NCBI GenBank assembly: GCA_028690035.1
Contig: JAQVCA010000005.1
Span: forward strand, 1 to 64,000
Length of the DNA: 64,000 nt
From: Comamonas sp.
GTDB lineage: Bacteria; Pseudomonadota; Gammaproteobacteria; Burkholderiales; Burkholderiaceae_C
Reading direction: 5' to 3'
Shown here: positions 31,919-39,669 of the stretch, one piece after another
How positions within the stretch are numbered: the first letter of the stretch is position 1
How the letters are laid out: every line of letters starts with the position of its first letter
Notes under the pieces: generated by a model
What the model saw: the letters and a program-made list of their open reading frames with translations, nothing else
The model's database searches: none
Told to the model about the DNA's origin: nothing
Position numbers and translations under genes: made by a program

Positions 31919-33256
31919 ATGATGGATTGGAACAAGCTACTGTCAACAAAACGGCTGGGACGGACAAATGACCAAGCAGAGCCTAAAACACCCAGGACAG
32001 ACTTCACACGTGACTACGACCGAATCATCTTTAGTTCTGCTTTTAGACGACTTCAAGATAAGACGCAGGTTTTCCCCCTGGCGAAGAGCGACTATGTTCG
32101 GACGCGTCTAACCCACAGTCTGGAAGTTGCCAGTGTCGGCCGTTCGCTCGGCATGCTTGCTGCTGAGGTTATTGCTGACAAGCAGCCCGAGTTCAAGTCA
32201 GTCGCACTCCCGCACGACGTAGGAACCGTAGTGGCTACGGCTTGCTTGGCGCACGACATTGGCAACCCTCCCTTTGGGCATGCGGGTGAGTCGGCCATTC
32301 AGGAGTGGTTCGAGTCCAGCCGTGCCATCGACTTGCTTAACGGCGCGGAGCGCAAGGATTTGTTGAAGTTCGAAGGCAACGCGCAGGGCTTTCGGACCCT
32401 ATGCACATTGCAACAAGCACCGCAGCGAGGCGGAATGCAGCTCACCAGTGCCGTGCTTGGTACGTTTACCAAATACCCGCGCGCCTCTGAAGTGGATAAA
32501 ACTCAAGAAACCGGTATCAGTGGAAAGAAATTTGGCTTCATGCAAAGCGAGGCGGTGCTCTTTCAGGAGCTCGCCGATGAGCTGGGCCTGATACGAAAGC
32601 CGGGAACGGCGGCCGCCTGGCACCGGCATCCACTGGCATTCTTGGTCGAGGCCGCCGACGATATTTGCTACCACGTGATGGACATTGAAGACGGCTACAA
32701 GGCTGGCTGTATTTCTTTCCAAGAAATTGCTGACTTACATCGACCGTGGCTGACTGAACAGCGGTGGAGCCGTGGTGAAGAGATTGAGGACCTTGGGCGC
32801 CGGGTTGAATACTTCCGAGCCATCACAGTGGATGCCATGGTCAAGGCAGCGGTGCGTGCTTTTGCCGACAACTATGACGGACTCATGAACGGGTCTTTCG
32901 ATGAGGAACTGACCGCCAAGGTTGAACTTGCCCAGGAGCTCAAAGCATTCAAGACACTCGCTCGTGAGAAGGTCTACAGCGCCCGACCAGTGGTGGAGAT
33001 TGAGGCATGCGGATTCGAGGTCATCGGCGGCTTGCTCGAAGCCTTCGTCGGCGCCATCAATGCAAAGGCAACGAAATCTGAGACGGGCAAGGTTCGTACG
33101 CGCACCTTGCTAAGCCTGATGCTCAAAACTAAGGCAGACCTTGAACAGCTGAGTGCGTACGAAAGAGTCCTACTGGCGACCGACTTTGTGTCCGGTATGA
33201 CTGACTCTTTTGCTGTTGATCTCTATCAACGCATTCGTGGCATTTCGCTGCCGTAA
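31919..33256 (+). CDS. dGTPase-like HD-domain dNTP triphosphohydrolase
   Basis: The protein (445 residues) matches the Dgt family, which hydrolyses dNTPs to deoxynucleosides and triphosphate. The metal-binding His and His-Asp are H66 (TRLTHSLEV) and H112-D113 (LAHDIGNPPFGH), and the N-terminal FSSAFRRLQDKTQVFPL is typical. A strong AAAGGAG lies before the ATG. It follows the methylase by 17 bp, so it is likely part of the same transcript. dNTP-depleting HD enzymes are known antiphage effectors, so a place in this cluster is meaningful. A housekeeping copy carried along by chance is the alternative. Confidence 0.9.
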   Translation: MMDWNKLLSTKRLGRTNDQAEPKTPRTDFTRDYDRIIFSSAFRRLQDKTQVFPLAKSDYVRTRLTHSLEVASVGRSLGMLAAEVIADKQPEFKSVALPHDVGTVVATACLAHDIGNPPFGHAGESAIQEWFESSRAIDLLNGAERKDLLKFEGNAQGFRTLCTLQQAPQRGGMQLTSAVLGTFTKYPRASEVDKTQETGISGKKFGFMQSEAVLFQELADELGLIRKPGTAAAWHRHPLAFLVEAADDICYHVMDIEDGYKAGCISFQEIADLHRPWLTEQRWSRGEEIEDLGRRVEYFRAITVDAMVKAAVRAFADNYDGLMNGSFDEELTAKVELAQELKAFKTLAREKVYSARPVVEIEACGFEVIGGLLEAFVGAINAKATKSETGKVRTRTLLSLMLKTKADLEQLSAYERVLLATDFVSGMTDSFAVDLYQRIRGISLP

Positions 33257-33293
33257 AAATTGCTAATTGTGCGTACTGCAGGAAGGTTGTTCG

Positions 33294-34199
33294 ATGGTCG
33301 AACCGATTCGCTTTGGTTTCCTGAACGAGCCGCTTTTTGTCACTTGGTACTATGGAACCATAAGACCCGTGCCCAACTTTGAGGAGATTGCCAGCTGTTT
33401 TGAGCAATCAGCTGGTGTCTACAAGGGATGGGTCTATCCACCTATCAAGGCAGTGGATGGTCAGGGTGCTGCTGCAAAGAAGGCCTGGGTACCTACAACC
33501 TTTTCGTTGCCGTCATCGCACATCCTCACGCTCAATGCCGACGTGAACCCGGCGCACAGTGATTTCTTTATTGCACTGTTCGGGTTTTTGCATGGCCGAC
33601 GACTGCAGCGTGAGGGTTGGCAGCATTTTTACAAAGCGCCGCTCAGCCGGAAGTTGTGCGACTTTGTAACGAACAAAAAATCCACGGAATGGGCCCTGAA
33701 TCAAGCGCTGGCGTTTTGTGAAATGCACAGCAGCAACACTGAGGTACTAAAGCTGGCTTTTGGTGCCTTGCACTGGCATACCTTCGCGCAGTTGTATGAG
33801 CATGAATTTGAGCGGTTTGATGCCCAGTACAAGGCGCTGGACGCTTGTTACAAGCTCACACTCCTTACTCAGACTGGCTTCAGGGCAGCGACACATGCCG
33901 AAAGAGCATTCCGCTTATGTGGGCACTTCGGGATAGAGCCCCCTGATTGGGTCAGTCCACCAGGCAATCAGACCAACTCAAGCACATCCGAACTCGCGCT
34001 CCGTCGCAATGCACTTGCCCACGAAGCGCTGTACGGCGGCCAACCTTTAGGGTTCGCCCATCCAGCAGACAACGGTGCCATGGTCTCAGGTTTGAAATCC
34101 TTGGTAGCACGCATCCTCCTGAGTACTCTGGGCATAAAAAACAGCTACACCCAATCCAGTTCAACAACGCGGTCGATGTCAGCATTTGAATGCCCATAG
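33294..34199 (+). CDS. Unknown protein with a HEPN-type RNALAH motif
   Basis: This 301-residue protein is not recognised overall. Near its C-terminus it has RRNALAHEALYG, which fits the R-x4-H active-site motif of HEPN ribonucleases (R238, H243), especially the RNxLAH form of the Apea-like group. The preceding part is helical and includes many aromatic residues (LHWHTFAQLYEHEFERF). HEPN proteins are common toxic effectors in antiphage systems. ATG 33294 has an AGGAAGG upstream; the gene starts 37 bp after the dGTPase and likely ends the operon. HEPN assignment rests on one motif and needs structural support. Confidence 0.6.
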   Translation: MVEPIRFGFLNEPLFVTWYYGTIRPVPNFEEIASCFEQSAGVYKGWVYPPIKAVDGQGAAAKKAWVPTTFSLPSSHILTLNADVNPAHSDFFIALFGFLHGRRLQREGWQHFYKAPLSRKLCDFVTNKKSTEWALNQALAFCEMHSSNTEVLKLAFGALHWHTFAQLYEHEFERFDAQYKALDACYKLTLLTQTGFRAATHAERAFRLCGHFGIEPPDWVSPPGNQTNSSTSELALRRNALAHEALYGGQPLGFAHPADNGAMVSGLKSLVARILLSTLGIKNSYTQSSSTTRSMSAFECP

Positions 34200-34358
34200 C
34201 CATTCCAGTTATTTTTCAGATGATTTTTTGCATGTTTCTTCGCCTTCGACTGTTTCCAGTTGGAGGTGCGGTAGCGGGACTTGCTGGACAGACTCATGCA
34301 ACAACGCCTACTGCAAGCACAGCGGCATTGGCGCCTGGCGCACACTAACCCCAAAAAA

Positions 34359-34377
34359 GTACGGCAAAATACCGTAC
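34359..34377. promoter_or_regulatory. Operator-like palindrome of the RHH-GNAT module
   Basis: GTACGG and CCGTAC with a 7-base AT-rich centre, 20 bp upstream of the antitoxin ATG. RHH antitoxins of this class repress their own operon through such palindromes. Confidence 0.6.
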
Positions 34378-34397
34378 AAAATGCAAAAAGAGCTGCC

Positions 34398-34670
34398 ATG
34401 ACCACTACCACCGCCCGCCTAGACCTGCGTTTGAGTGCCCGCGATAAAAGCCGTATTGCACGCGCTGCGGCGCTGCGTGGCATGCCTGTCGCTACCTTTG
34501 TGCGCGATACCGTGCTGCGCGAGGTGGATGCGGCCATCGCAGCCGAGAGCACCGCCATGCTGTCTGACGAAGAATCGCGCCGCTTTCTGGCAGCTTTGGA
34601 TGCGCCGTTTACTCCCAACGAGCGCCTGCAGCACGCCATGCAGGCAGCCGCTCAACTGCAACCGCGTTGA
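34398..34670 (+). CDS. DUF1778-type ribbon-helix-helix antitoxin
   Basis: The 90-residue product begins with the strand and helices of DUF1778 antitoxins (TTTTARLDLRLSARDKSRIARAA broken at residue 23), then PVATFVRDTVLREVDAA and the conserved C-terminal toxin-wrapping tail (SDEESRRFLAALDAPFTPNERL). I choose ATG 34398, which gives the normal length and places the palindrome in the promoter. It would neutralise the GNAT toxin encoded 15 bp downstream and repress the pair. Confidence 0.93.
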   Translation: MTTTTARLDLRLSARDKSRIARAAALRGMPVATFVRDTVLREVDAAIAAESTAMLSDEESRRFLAALDAPFTPNERLQHAMQAAAQLQPR

Positions 34671-34685
34671 GCAACGGTTGCTGCA

Positions 34686-35177
34686 ATGGCACTGCGCATT
34701 ACCTTGCTCGACGGCAAGCTCCATGACCGTTCGGGCTTTTCTTGTGGCATTGCCGCGCTGGATGACTACCTGCACCAACGGGCGGGGCAGCACCAACGCG
34801 ACGGCATTGCCACCACCCATGTGTTAACCGATGACGCCCAGCCTGCCCGAATACTGGGTTTTTGCGCTCTATCGGCAGCGCAACTGCATCTGAGTGAACT
34901 GCAGCAAGGCGATCTCAAGCGCCTGCCTGCCTACCCAGTGCCTGCCATGCGCATGGGGCGCTTGGCGGTGTCAGCGTCTGAGCAAGGCAAGGGCTATGGC
35001 CAATTGCTACTGGGGCATGCGGTGAATCTGGCGCTCTCAGTACGGCAAACGATGGGGGTGCGGGTGCTTATCGTGGACGCCAAAGATGCACAGGCTGCCG
35101 CGTTTTATGAGCGTTATGGTTTTCGCCCAACAACCAGCAAGGCACTAAGCCTCTATCTGCCGATTTCTGCTGCATGA
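34686..35177 (+). CDS. GNAT acetyltransferase toxin (TacT/AtaT type)
   Basis: The 163-residue protein has the GNAT fold of tRNA-acetylating toxins, with the N-terminal FSCGIAALDDYLHQRA typical of the group, the acetyl-CoA loop EQGKGYGQLLL (about residues 100-110) and the C-terminal FYERYGFRP. Such toxins acetylate charged tRNAs and stop translation. Gene order (RHH antitoxin first), spacing and length are standard. It sits between the helicase cluster and the AbiL-like operon and may help stabilise the island. Confidence 0.92.
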   Translation: MALRITLLDGKLHDRSGFSCGIAALDDYLHQRAGQHQRDGIATTHVLTDDAQPARILGFCALSAAQLHLSELQQGDLKRLPAYPVPAMRMGRLAVSASEQGKGYGQLLLGHAVNLALSVRQTMGVRVLIVDAKDAQAAAFYERYGFRPTTSKALSLYLPISAA

Positions 35178-35248
35178 GGGTGCTGGTGCATCAACCAAGC
35201 CTGTGATGCAACAACGCCGTTCAGCAGATAGAAATTCGCACTTTGGTA

Positions 35249-35297
35249 GTTTTCAGTTATTTTTTTGTCTATATGATGCAAAAAATACACTGAAAAC
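35249..35297. promoter_or_regulatory. Inverted repeat in the AbiL-like operon promoter
   Basis: GTTTTCAGT (35249-35257) and ACTGAAAAC (35289-35297) are perfect complements 31 bases apart, flanking an AT-rich promoter-like stretch just upstream of the ATPase start. A repressor site or a transcript hairpin is possible. Confidence 0.5.
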
Positions 35298-35305
35298 CAT
35301 CATTC

Positions 35306-36592
35306 ATGCTCATCGAGTTCACTGTTTCCAACTTCCGCAGCATCCATGAGCCCCAAACTTGGAGCATGGTGGCAGCCCCTGCTCTCAAAGAGTGGGAGGA
35401 ACGCAATACCTTCCCAGCCTTGGAGAGTAAGAAGGAGCTGCGCCTGTTGCGTGCTGCTGCGCTCTATGGCCCCAACGCCGCTGGCAAAAGCACCTTGGTG
35501 CAGGCTTTGGCGTTTGTCAAAGATCAGGTGGTCAACTCGGCCCGCGAGTCACAGCAGGGCGATTTGATTCCAGTGGTTCCCTTCAAGCTAACGGCTGCGT
35601 CGCGAGCGGCGGACTCTGAGTTTTCGGTGCAGTTCATCGAATCAGGCGTGCGTTACGAGTACGGCTTTCGCTGCAACGCCCTGCGCTTTACCGAGGAGTG
35701 GTTGTATGCCTATCCCACGGCAAGGGCGCAAAAGTGGTTTCATCGGGTGTATGACGCACAAACTGGCAAAGATGCCTATGCACCGTTTTCAGCCCACTTT
35801 TTGGGTGGCCAGCAGCGCCATGTCTGGGCCTCGGAAACCCGGCCCAACGCCTTGTTTCTGTCGCGTTGCATGCAAAGCAACAACGAACAACTAAAGCCTG
35901 TTTTTGAGTGGTTCAGTCAGCGCCTGCGCGTAGTGGAGGCGCCAGGAGCGCTCAGCAGCAGCTTTACGGCGCAGCAGTGCGAAAGTGATGCAGGTCGGAC
36001 TAAGGTGGTGGAATTTCTCACTTCGGCAGATTTGTCGATTGATGGCATTCGCCTGGAGCACCGTGCATTTACCCCCGACATGCTTCCCAGCAGCGTCAGT
36101 GATGTGATGCGCCAAGAACTGCTCAACCACTATCGGGGCAAGGAGTTCACCACGCTCAAGTTTCAGCGCAGGGATGCCAACACAGGTGAGATGGTCGAAT
36201 TCGACGAGAACGAAGAATCTGATGGAACGCGAGCCCTGTTCGCCTTCGCAGGCCCCTGGATGGACGTGATGGAGCACAGCTTGGTGCTGGTCGTCGACGA
36301 GCTGGACTCCAGCCTTCACCCCTTGGTGGTACGGCACTTGGTTTCCCTGCTACTCCACGCAAATAGCCAGGCCCAGTTGCTGTTCACCACCCACGACACC
36401 ACCTTGCTGAGTCAAAAGCTACTGCGCCGCGACCAGGTGTGGTTCATCGAAAAAAACGACGCGCGTGAAGCACGTTTGTACCCATTGTCGGATTTCAGCC
36501 CCCGCGAGAACGAAGCCATTGAACGTGGTTACCTCAATGGCCGTTATGGCGGCATCCCTCATCTGCAAGAGCTGGACTTTTATGGCAGCTAA
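35306..36592 (+). CDS. AbiL-like / RloA-like AAA ATPase
   Basis: The protein (428 residues) starts MLIEFTVSNFRSI, as in RloA/AbiLi ATPases, with Walker A GPNAAGKS at 55-62, the Walker B acidic pair D331-E332 in VVDELDSSLHP and a switch His in LLFTTHDTTLLS. It is paired with a RloB-like protein, overlapping it by 11 bp, exactly as in the AbiL abortive-infection system (AbiLi-AbiLii). The ATPase is thought to sense phage and license the RloB partner. The promoter region carries a 9-bp inverted repeat. Confidence 0.9.
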   Translation: MLIEFTVSNFRSIHEPQTWSMVAAPALKEWEERNTFPALESKKELRLLRAAALYGPNAAGKSTLVQALAFVKDQVVNSARESQQGDLIPVVPFKLTAASRAADSEFSVQFIESGVRYEYGFRCNALRFTEEWLYAYPTARAQKWFHRVYDAQTGKDAYAPFSAHFLGGQQRHVWASETRPNALFLSRCMQSNNEQLKPVFEWFSQRLRVVEAPGALSSSFTAQQCESDAGRTKVVEFLTSADLSIDGIRLEHRAFTPDMLPSSVSDVMRQELLNHYRGKEFTTLKFQRRDANTGEMVEFDENEESDGTRALFAFAGPWMDVMEHSLVLVVDELDSSLHPLVVRHLVSLLLHANSQAQLLFTTHDTTLLSQKLLRRDQVWFIEKNDAREARLYPLSDFSPRENEAIERGYLNGRYGGIPHLQELDFYGS

Positions 36593-37268
36593 AGACTTGT
36601 TTGGGAGCCGCAAGCCACGCAACCCCAAGGCTGAGCGCGCTGCACGACCACTTCGACAGCCCGCACCTCGAATACTTCTGGTGTGTGAGGGCGAGAAAAC
36701 CGAGCCCATCTACTTCCGTGACATGGCCGATGCTTGGGGCATAAGTACCCAAGTCAAGATTGCTCGTAACGATGGTTTGTCTCCTGACAAAATCGTTGCG
36801 CAAGCCGACGAACTGTATGCACAAGCCAGACAAGAGGGCGACGAATTTGATGATATTTACTGCGTTTTCGACCGCGACGCCCATGAGCACTTCAATGCTG
36901 CGATCAACCGGCTGCACACACTAAAAGCCAATGGTCGGCCACTGAACGCGGTGGTGTCTGTCCCGTGCTTTGAGTTTTGGCTGCTACTGCACTTTGGCTA
37001 TACAGACAAGCCGTATGCCTGCAAGGGTAAAAAATCGGTAGGGCAAGTCGTGGTTTCAGATCTGAAAAATCAGCCTGGCTTTGAGAAATACGACAAGGGT
37101 ATGGTTGGCGTTTTCAAGTTGTTGGGCCCAAAACTGGAACAAGCACTTAAGCATGCACAGCGGTTGGCAGCAAACCCGGCCGAACATGCTGAGCATCCCA
37201 ACCCATCCACCCAAGTGCATGTGCTGGTCAATCGCCTTAAAGAACTCAAGGCACATCAGAAGCCATGA
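36582..37268 (+). CDS. RloB-like protein (AbiLii, Toprim-like)
   Basis: The 228-residue product fits the RloB family: ILLVCEGEKTEPIYF (about residues 30-45) carries the acidic Toprim-like motif, and FDDIYCVFDRDAHEHF (about 86-100) the second acidic pair. RloB is the predicted nuclease effector of AbiL. ATG 36582 lies inside the end of the ATPase gene, so translation is coupled. Its stop overlaps the start of the HNH gene (ATGA), making an unbroken three-gene operon. Confidence 0.92.
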   Translation: MAAKDLFGSRKPRNPKAERAARPLRQPAPRILLVCEGEKTEPIYFRDMADAWGISTQVKIARNDGLSPDKIVAQADELYAQARQEGDEFDDIYCVFDRDAHEHFNAAINRLHTLKANGRPLNAVVSVPCFEFWLLLHFGYTDKPYACKGKKSVGQVVVSDLKNQPGFEKYDKGMVGVFKLLGPKLEQALKHAQRLAANPAEHAEHPNPSTQVHVLVNRLKELKAHQKP

Positions 37269-38005
37269 CCCCACTGAAACGTATCCGCATAGAAAAAGCA
37301 GCTGCCGATTGCGGCTTTGAGCGCGAGCCTGTTCTAAGCGATAGCGGACAGCTGGAGCTGCGGTCTGCGTTGTTTCCAGAAGTGCTTTCGGTGTCTTCTT
37401 TAGGTGCAGCGGGCTTCAAGGTTTCAGTACCCAATCCCGCCATGCTGGGTAGCACATCCTGCACTGAAGTGGCTGTGGAAAATGTGGCGAAACTCTATGC
37501 CGTGCTGCAATACGCATCAACTTTTGCTCGCGTAATGCCCAACCGGGTGGCAGATGAATTTCGCGCCAAAACCCAAAATTTGCCTCGAACAACAGAGGCG
37601 GAACGCATCGTCGCTCAACGCATAGGCCAGGATATTTTTCGCAATTCACTGCTCGATTACTGGCAACGGCGCTGCTGCGTCACTGGGCTGTCGGTGCCCT
37701 CCCTGCTTCGGGCATCGCATATCAAACCTTGGGCGCTGTGCGAAACTGACGACGAGCGGCTAGATGTCTTCAATGGTCTGCTACTAGCCCCACATCTGGA
37801 TGCTTTGTTCGATGGCGGATGGATTTCGTTTTCCAATCAAGGCACCTTGATAATGTCCAAAGAGCTACCAGCCTCAGCAAAAACACAGCTTGGCATTGCA
37901 ATCACGTGGCGCATAGAAGGTCTCAAAGCTGCTCACGAACCCTATCTTGGCTTTCATCGCCGTGTAGTTTTCCGCTCAGGAAAGCAACCATCTGGGATTT
38001 TTTAG
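37265..38005 (+). CDS. HNH endonuclease (HNH_2 type) in the AbiL-like operon
   Basis: The 246-residue protein has a C-terminal HNH fold with Cys-Val-Thr-Gly in the first strand, ASHIKPWA with H152, N170 in VFNGLLL and H177 in PHLDALFDGGW. This is the HNH_2 form common in restriction and defence loci. The N-terminal 130 residues could be a sensor or DNA-binding part but show no known motif. It overlaps rloB by four bases. Two-gene AbiL does not normally include this, so it may be a third component or an independent nuclease. Confidence 0.88.
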   Translation: MTPLKRIRIEKAAADCGFEREPVLSDSGQLELRSALFPEVLSVSSLGAAGFKVSVPNPAMLGSTSCTEVAVENVAKLYAVLQYASTFARVMPNRVADEFRAKTQNLPRTTEAERIVAQRIGQDIFRNSLLDYWQRRCCVTGLSVPSLLRASHIKPWALCETDDERLDVFNGLLLAPHLDALFDGGWISFSNQGTLIMSKELPASAKTQLGIAITWRIEGLKAAHEPYLGFHRRVVFRSGKQPSGIF

Positions 38006-38022
38006 CCGCAATCTGCATGCAT

Positions 38023-38712
38023 CTAGCTGCGCAACCGCATACCTCGTGAAGTCCAAACGTAAGGACAGATAAACAATTCGCCGGTAAGGATATCGACCCA
38101 CCCAACTCTAGGAATACGCTTGGGACGCGAAAGCACAGGCAATACGCACTGCAGCCAACGCGGTAAGCCCGCAAACCGCATGGCATCCTCACCCTCCATA
38201 TCCAACCCCCCTGCACCAAATAGCCTCAGGCCTTTAGCAACTCCCTCTTTGGTCTCCGATTTCCCAATGTATTTGGCCCAACGAAACGTAGAACGACACG
38301 CTTCTGCATCGCTAAAACCATGAGTCCACCAGCGCGTCAGTTGCTTTTGCTCAAGCCGAATTCCCCGAGGTAGCCAAATCATCAGGTGGTAGTGATAGGC
38401 TGCAGAGCGCTCTAGCGTCCAGACATACAGCAAAGGCTTGCTCATCCTCTTGAGCTTTGCACGCAATTTGTCGAGCAAAGATGACACGTGCTTGCCACTG
38501 GGCTCATCACCGGGGCGGTATGTAAGCGTCAGCGCAACAGCATACAAGCCATGTTTTTTGGCCATTCGACCATGCTCTTTGACAAAGGCAGACAGCTTGC
38601 GCTTTAGTCGTTGTATCCGTTTTTTATGTTTTAACGGACTTGTTTCTATCTTCTTGACAAGTACAGCCGGGGCTGCTGGCGGGCTTCCACAAGGGGTTGT
38701 GGTGTAAGACAT
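38023..38712 (-). CDS. HUH-type rolling-circle replication initiator
   Basis: The product (229 residues from the ATG at 38712) shows the HUH motif in AAYHYHLMIWLP (His-Tyr-His) and, about 45 residues later, YIGK, which fits the catalytic YxxK of single-tyrosine Rep proteins. The N-terminal part has a strongly basic helix (KHKKRIQRLKRKL). It resembles Rep proteins of filamentous phages and small plasmids. An alternative start lies four codons upstream at 38724. It is next to the right att of island B, so it may allow replication of the excised circle. Confidence 0.75.
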   Translation of the reverse strand: MSYTTTPCGSPPAAPAVLVKKIETSPLKHKKRIQRLKRKLSAFVKEHGRMAKKHGLYAVALTLTYRPGDEPSGKHVSSLLDKLRAKLKRMSKPLLYVWTLERSAAYHYHLMIWLPRGIRLEQKQLTRWWTHGFSDAEACRSTFRWAKYIGKSETKEGVAKGLRLFGAGGLDMEGEDAMRFAGLPRWLQCVLPVLSRPKRIPRVGWVDILTGELFICPYVWTSRGMRLRS

Positions 38713-38862
38713 GGTGCGCTCCAAATGGGGCGCTCGCTTCCATATGTGTCCTCAAGGTGGTCAAATGACCGATGTGTTGTCCTCAAATGCGAGCAAAAGC
38801 TAGCCGCCCGACATGGCGGCAAAAACAAAAAGTAAAGTGGAAAACTGGCCAGGATGCAGCAG

Positions 38863-39195
38863 TCAGACGCACTCGTCTTCAATTGCAGCAAGGCGCTTGC
38901 TGTTTTGGCGTCTTAAAAGCTCTTGCTCGGTGGCGCCTCGCGAGGTAGCTTTTTTCGACTTTTGAGGGATGCTCTGTTCAGAAGTAGCAATGGCGGAAGT
39001 GCTTGCACCCTCGCGCAATCGCGTGTCGAGCCAAGCATAAAAAATGTCGGGATGCCAAAACACACGTCCGCCCAGCGTTGTGGGAGCAGGCATGATGCCT
39101 TCCGAAGTCCAGTTTTCGATAGTTCGAGGTGTCACGTTCAGCACTTGCGCGACGTCTTTTTTTGTCAATGGTGAGAATGGGGCATGGGATGCCAT
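38863..39195 (-). CDS. AlpA/MerR-like small HTH protein
   Basis: The 110-residue protein has a MerR-like winged helix-turn-helix (LTKKDVAQVLNVTPRTIENW, then GGRVFWHPDIFYAWL), the form used by AlpA-type excision activators and many island regulators. The C-terminal half is basic and disordered. It precedes the Rep gene on the same strand and is the last gene before the right att. It is a good candidate for the excision factor or repressor of island B. ATG 39195 or one three codons upstream may be used. Confidence 0.75.
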   Translation of the reverse strand: MASHAPFSPLTKKDVAQVLNVTPRTIENWTSEGIMPAPTTLGGRVFWHPDIFYAWLDTRLREGASTSAIATSEQSIPQKSKKATSRGATEQELLRRQNSKRLAAIEDECV

Positions 39196-39358
39196 GGGTA
39201 TCAACGAAAGAGTTACAGATGTACCGTATAGCTCTCGTTCAGCTCGACTCGCACCTTTTGCGCCAGCAAGCTTGAAATTTCCTTCATTTACTCACCTGCC
39301 TGGTCTGCCCGACAGAGTCTGGAAGGGGTAGCAGCTGGCCTGTTGCGCGCGTGAAATC

Positions 39359-39378
39359 AGTGGGAAATCTGTGGTTCA
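39359..39378 (+). repeat. Right copy of island-end 20-bp repeat
   Basis: AGTGGGAAATCTGTGGTTCA, identical to 14984-15003, 126 bp inside the right att. Probable recombinase or excisionase binding site. Confidence 0.8.
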
Positions 39379-39465
39379 TACCGTTTCACGAACATGCGCG
39401 AAGATAGGCGAACGCAAATTTTCAAAGTCCTGCAAACTCTCTAAGCTGTTGATTTATAATGAGCA

Positions 39466-39491
39466 CAACACTACAAAATAGTGTTGTTTTT
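39466..39491 (+). terminator. Terminator-like hairpin at island end
   Basis: CAACACTA and TAGTGTTG form an 8-bp stem around CAAAA, followed by TTTTT. It ends 14 bp before the right att and would stop transcripts leaving the island. Confidence 0.75.
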
Positions 39492-39504
39492 ATACGTCAA
39501 GTGG

Positions 39505-39552
39505 GTTCGGGACGTAGAGGCCGGAGGTTCGAATCCTCTCACCCCGACCAGG
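39505..39552 (+). repeat. Right att site: 3' end of tRNA-Pro(CGG)
   Basis: The second identical 48-bp copy of the tRNA-Pro 3' end. The 5' half is missing here too. It is followed 12 bp later by a strong terminator, which is presumably the original terminator of the tRNA gene, so this marks the right edge of the inserted DNA. Confidence 0.93.
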
Positions 39553-39564
39553 ACATAAAACAAA

Positions 39565-39597
39565 GCCCGCCAACATAGACCAGTTGGCGGGCTTTTT
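39565..39597 (+). terminator. Native tRNA-Pro terminator
   Basis: GCCCGCCAAC and GTTGGCGGGC form a perfect 10-bp stem with an 8-base loop, followed by five T. It lies just after the att copy. Confidence 0.92.
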
Positions 39598-39669
39598 CAT
39601 TGGGAAAGCAGCTCTGTTCAACACCGGCCAAGACGGTACCCTGGCAGCCCAAAACCGATCAACTCAGCT

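Larger units (their letters stand above)
39196..39669. other. Island-core junction, noncoding
   Basis: No gene is seen. The stretch holds the right copy of the 20-bp island-end repeat, a terminator hairpin, the right att site and the tRNA terminator, each listed separately. Confidence 0.7.
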
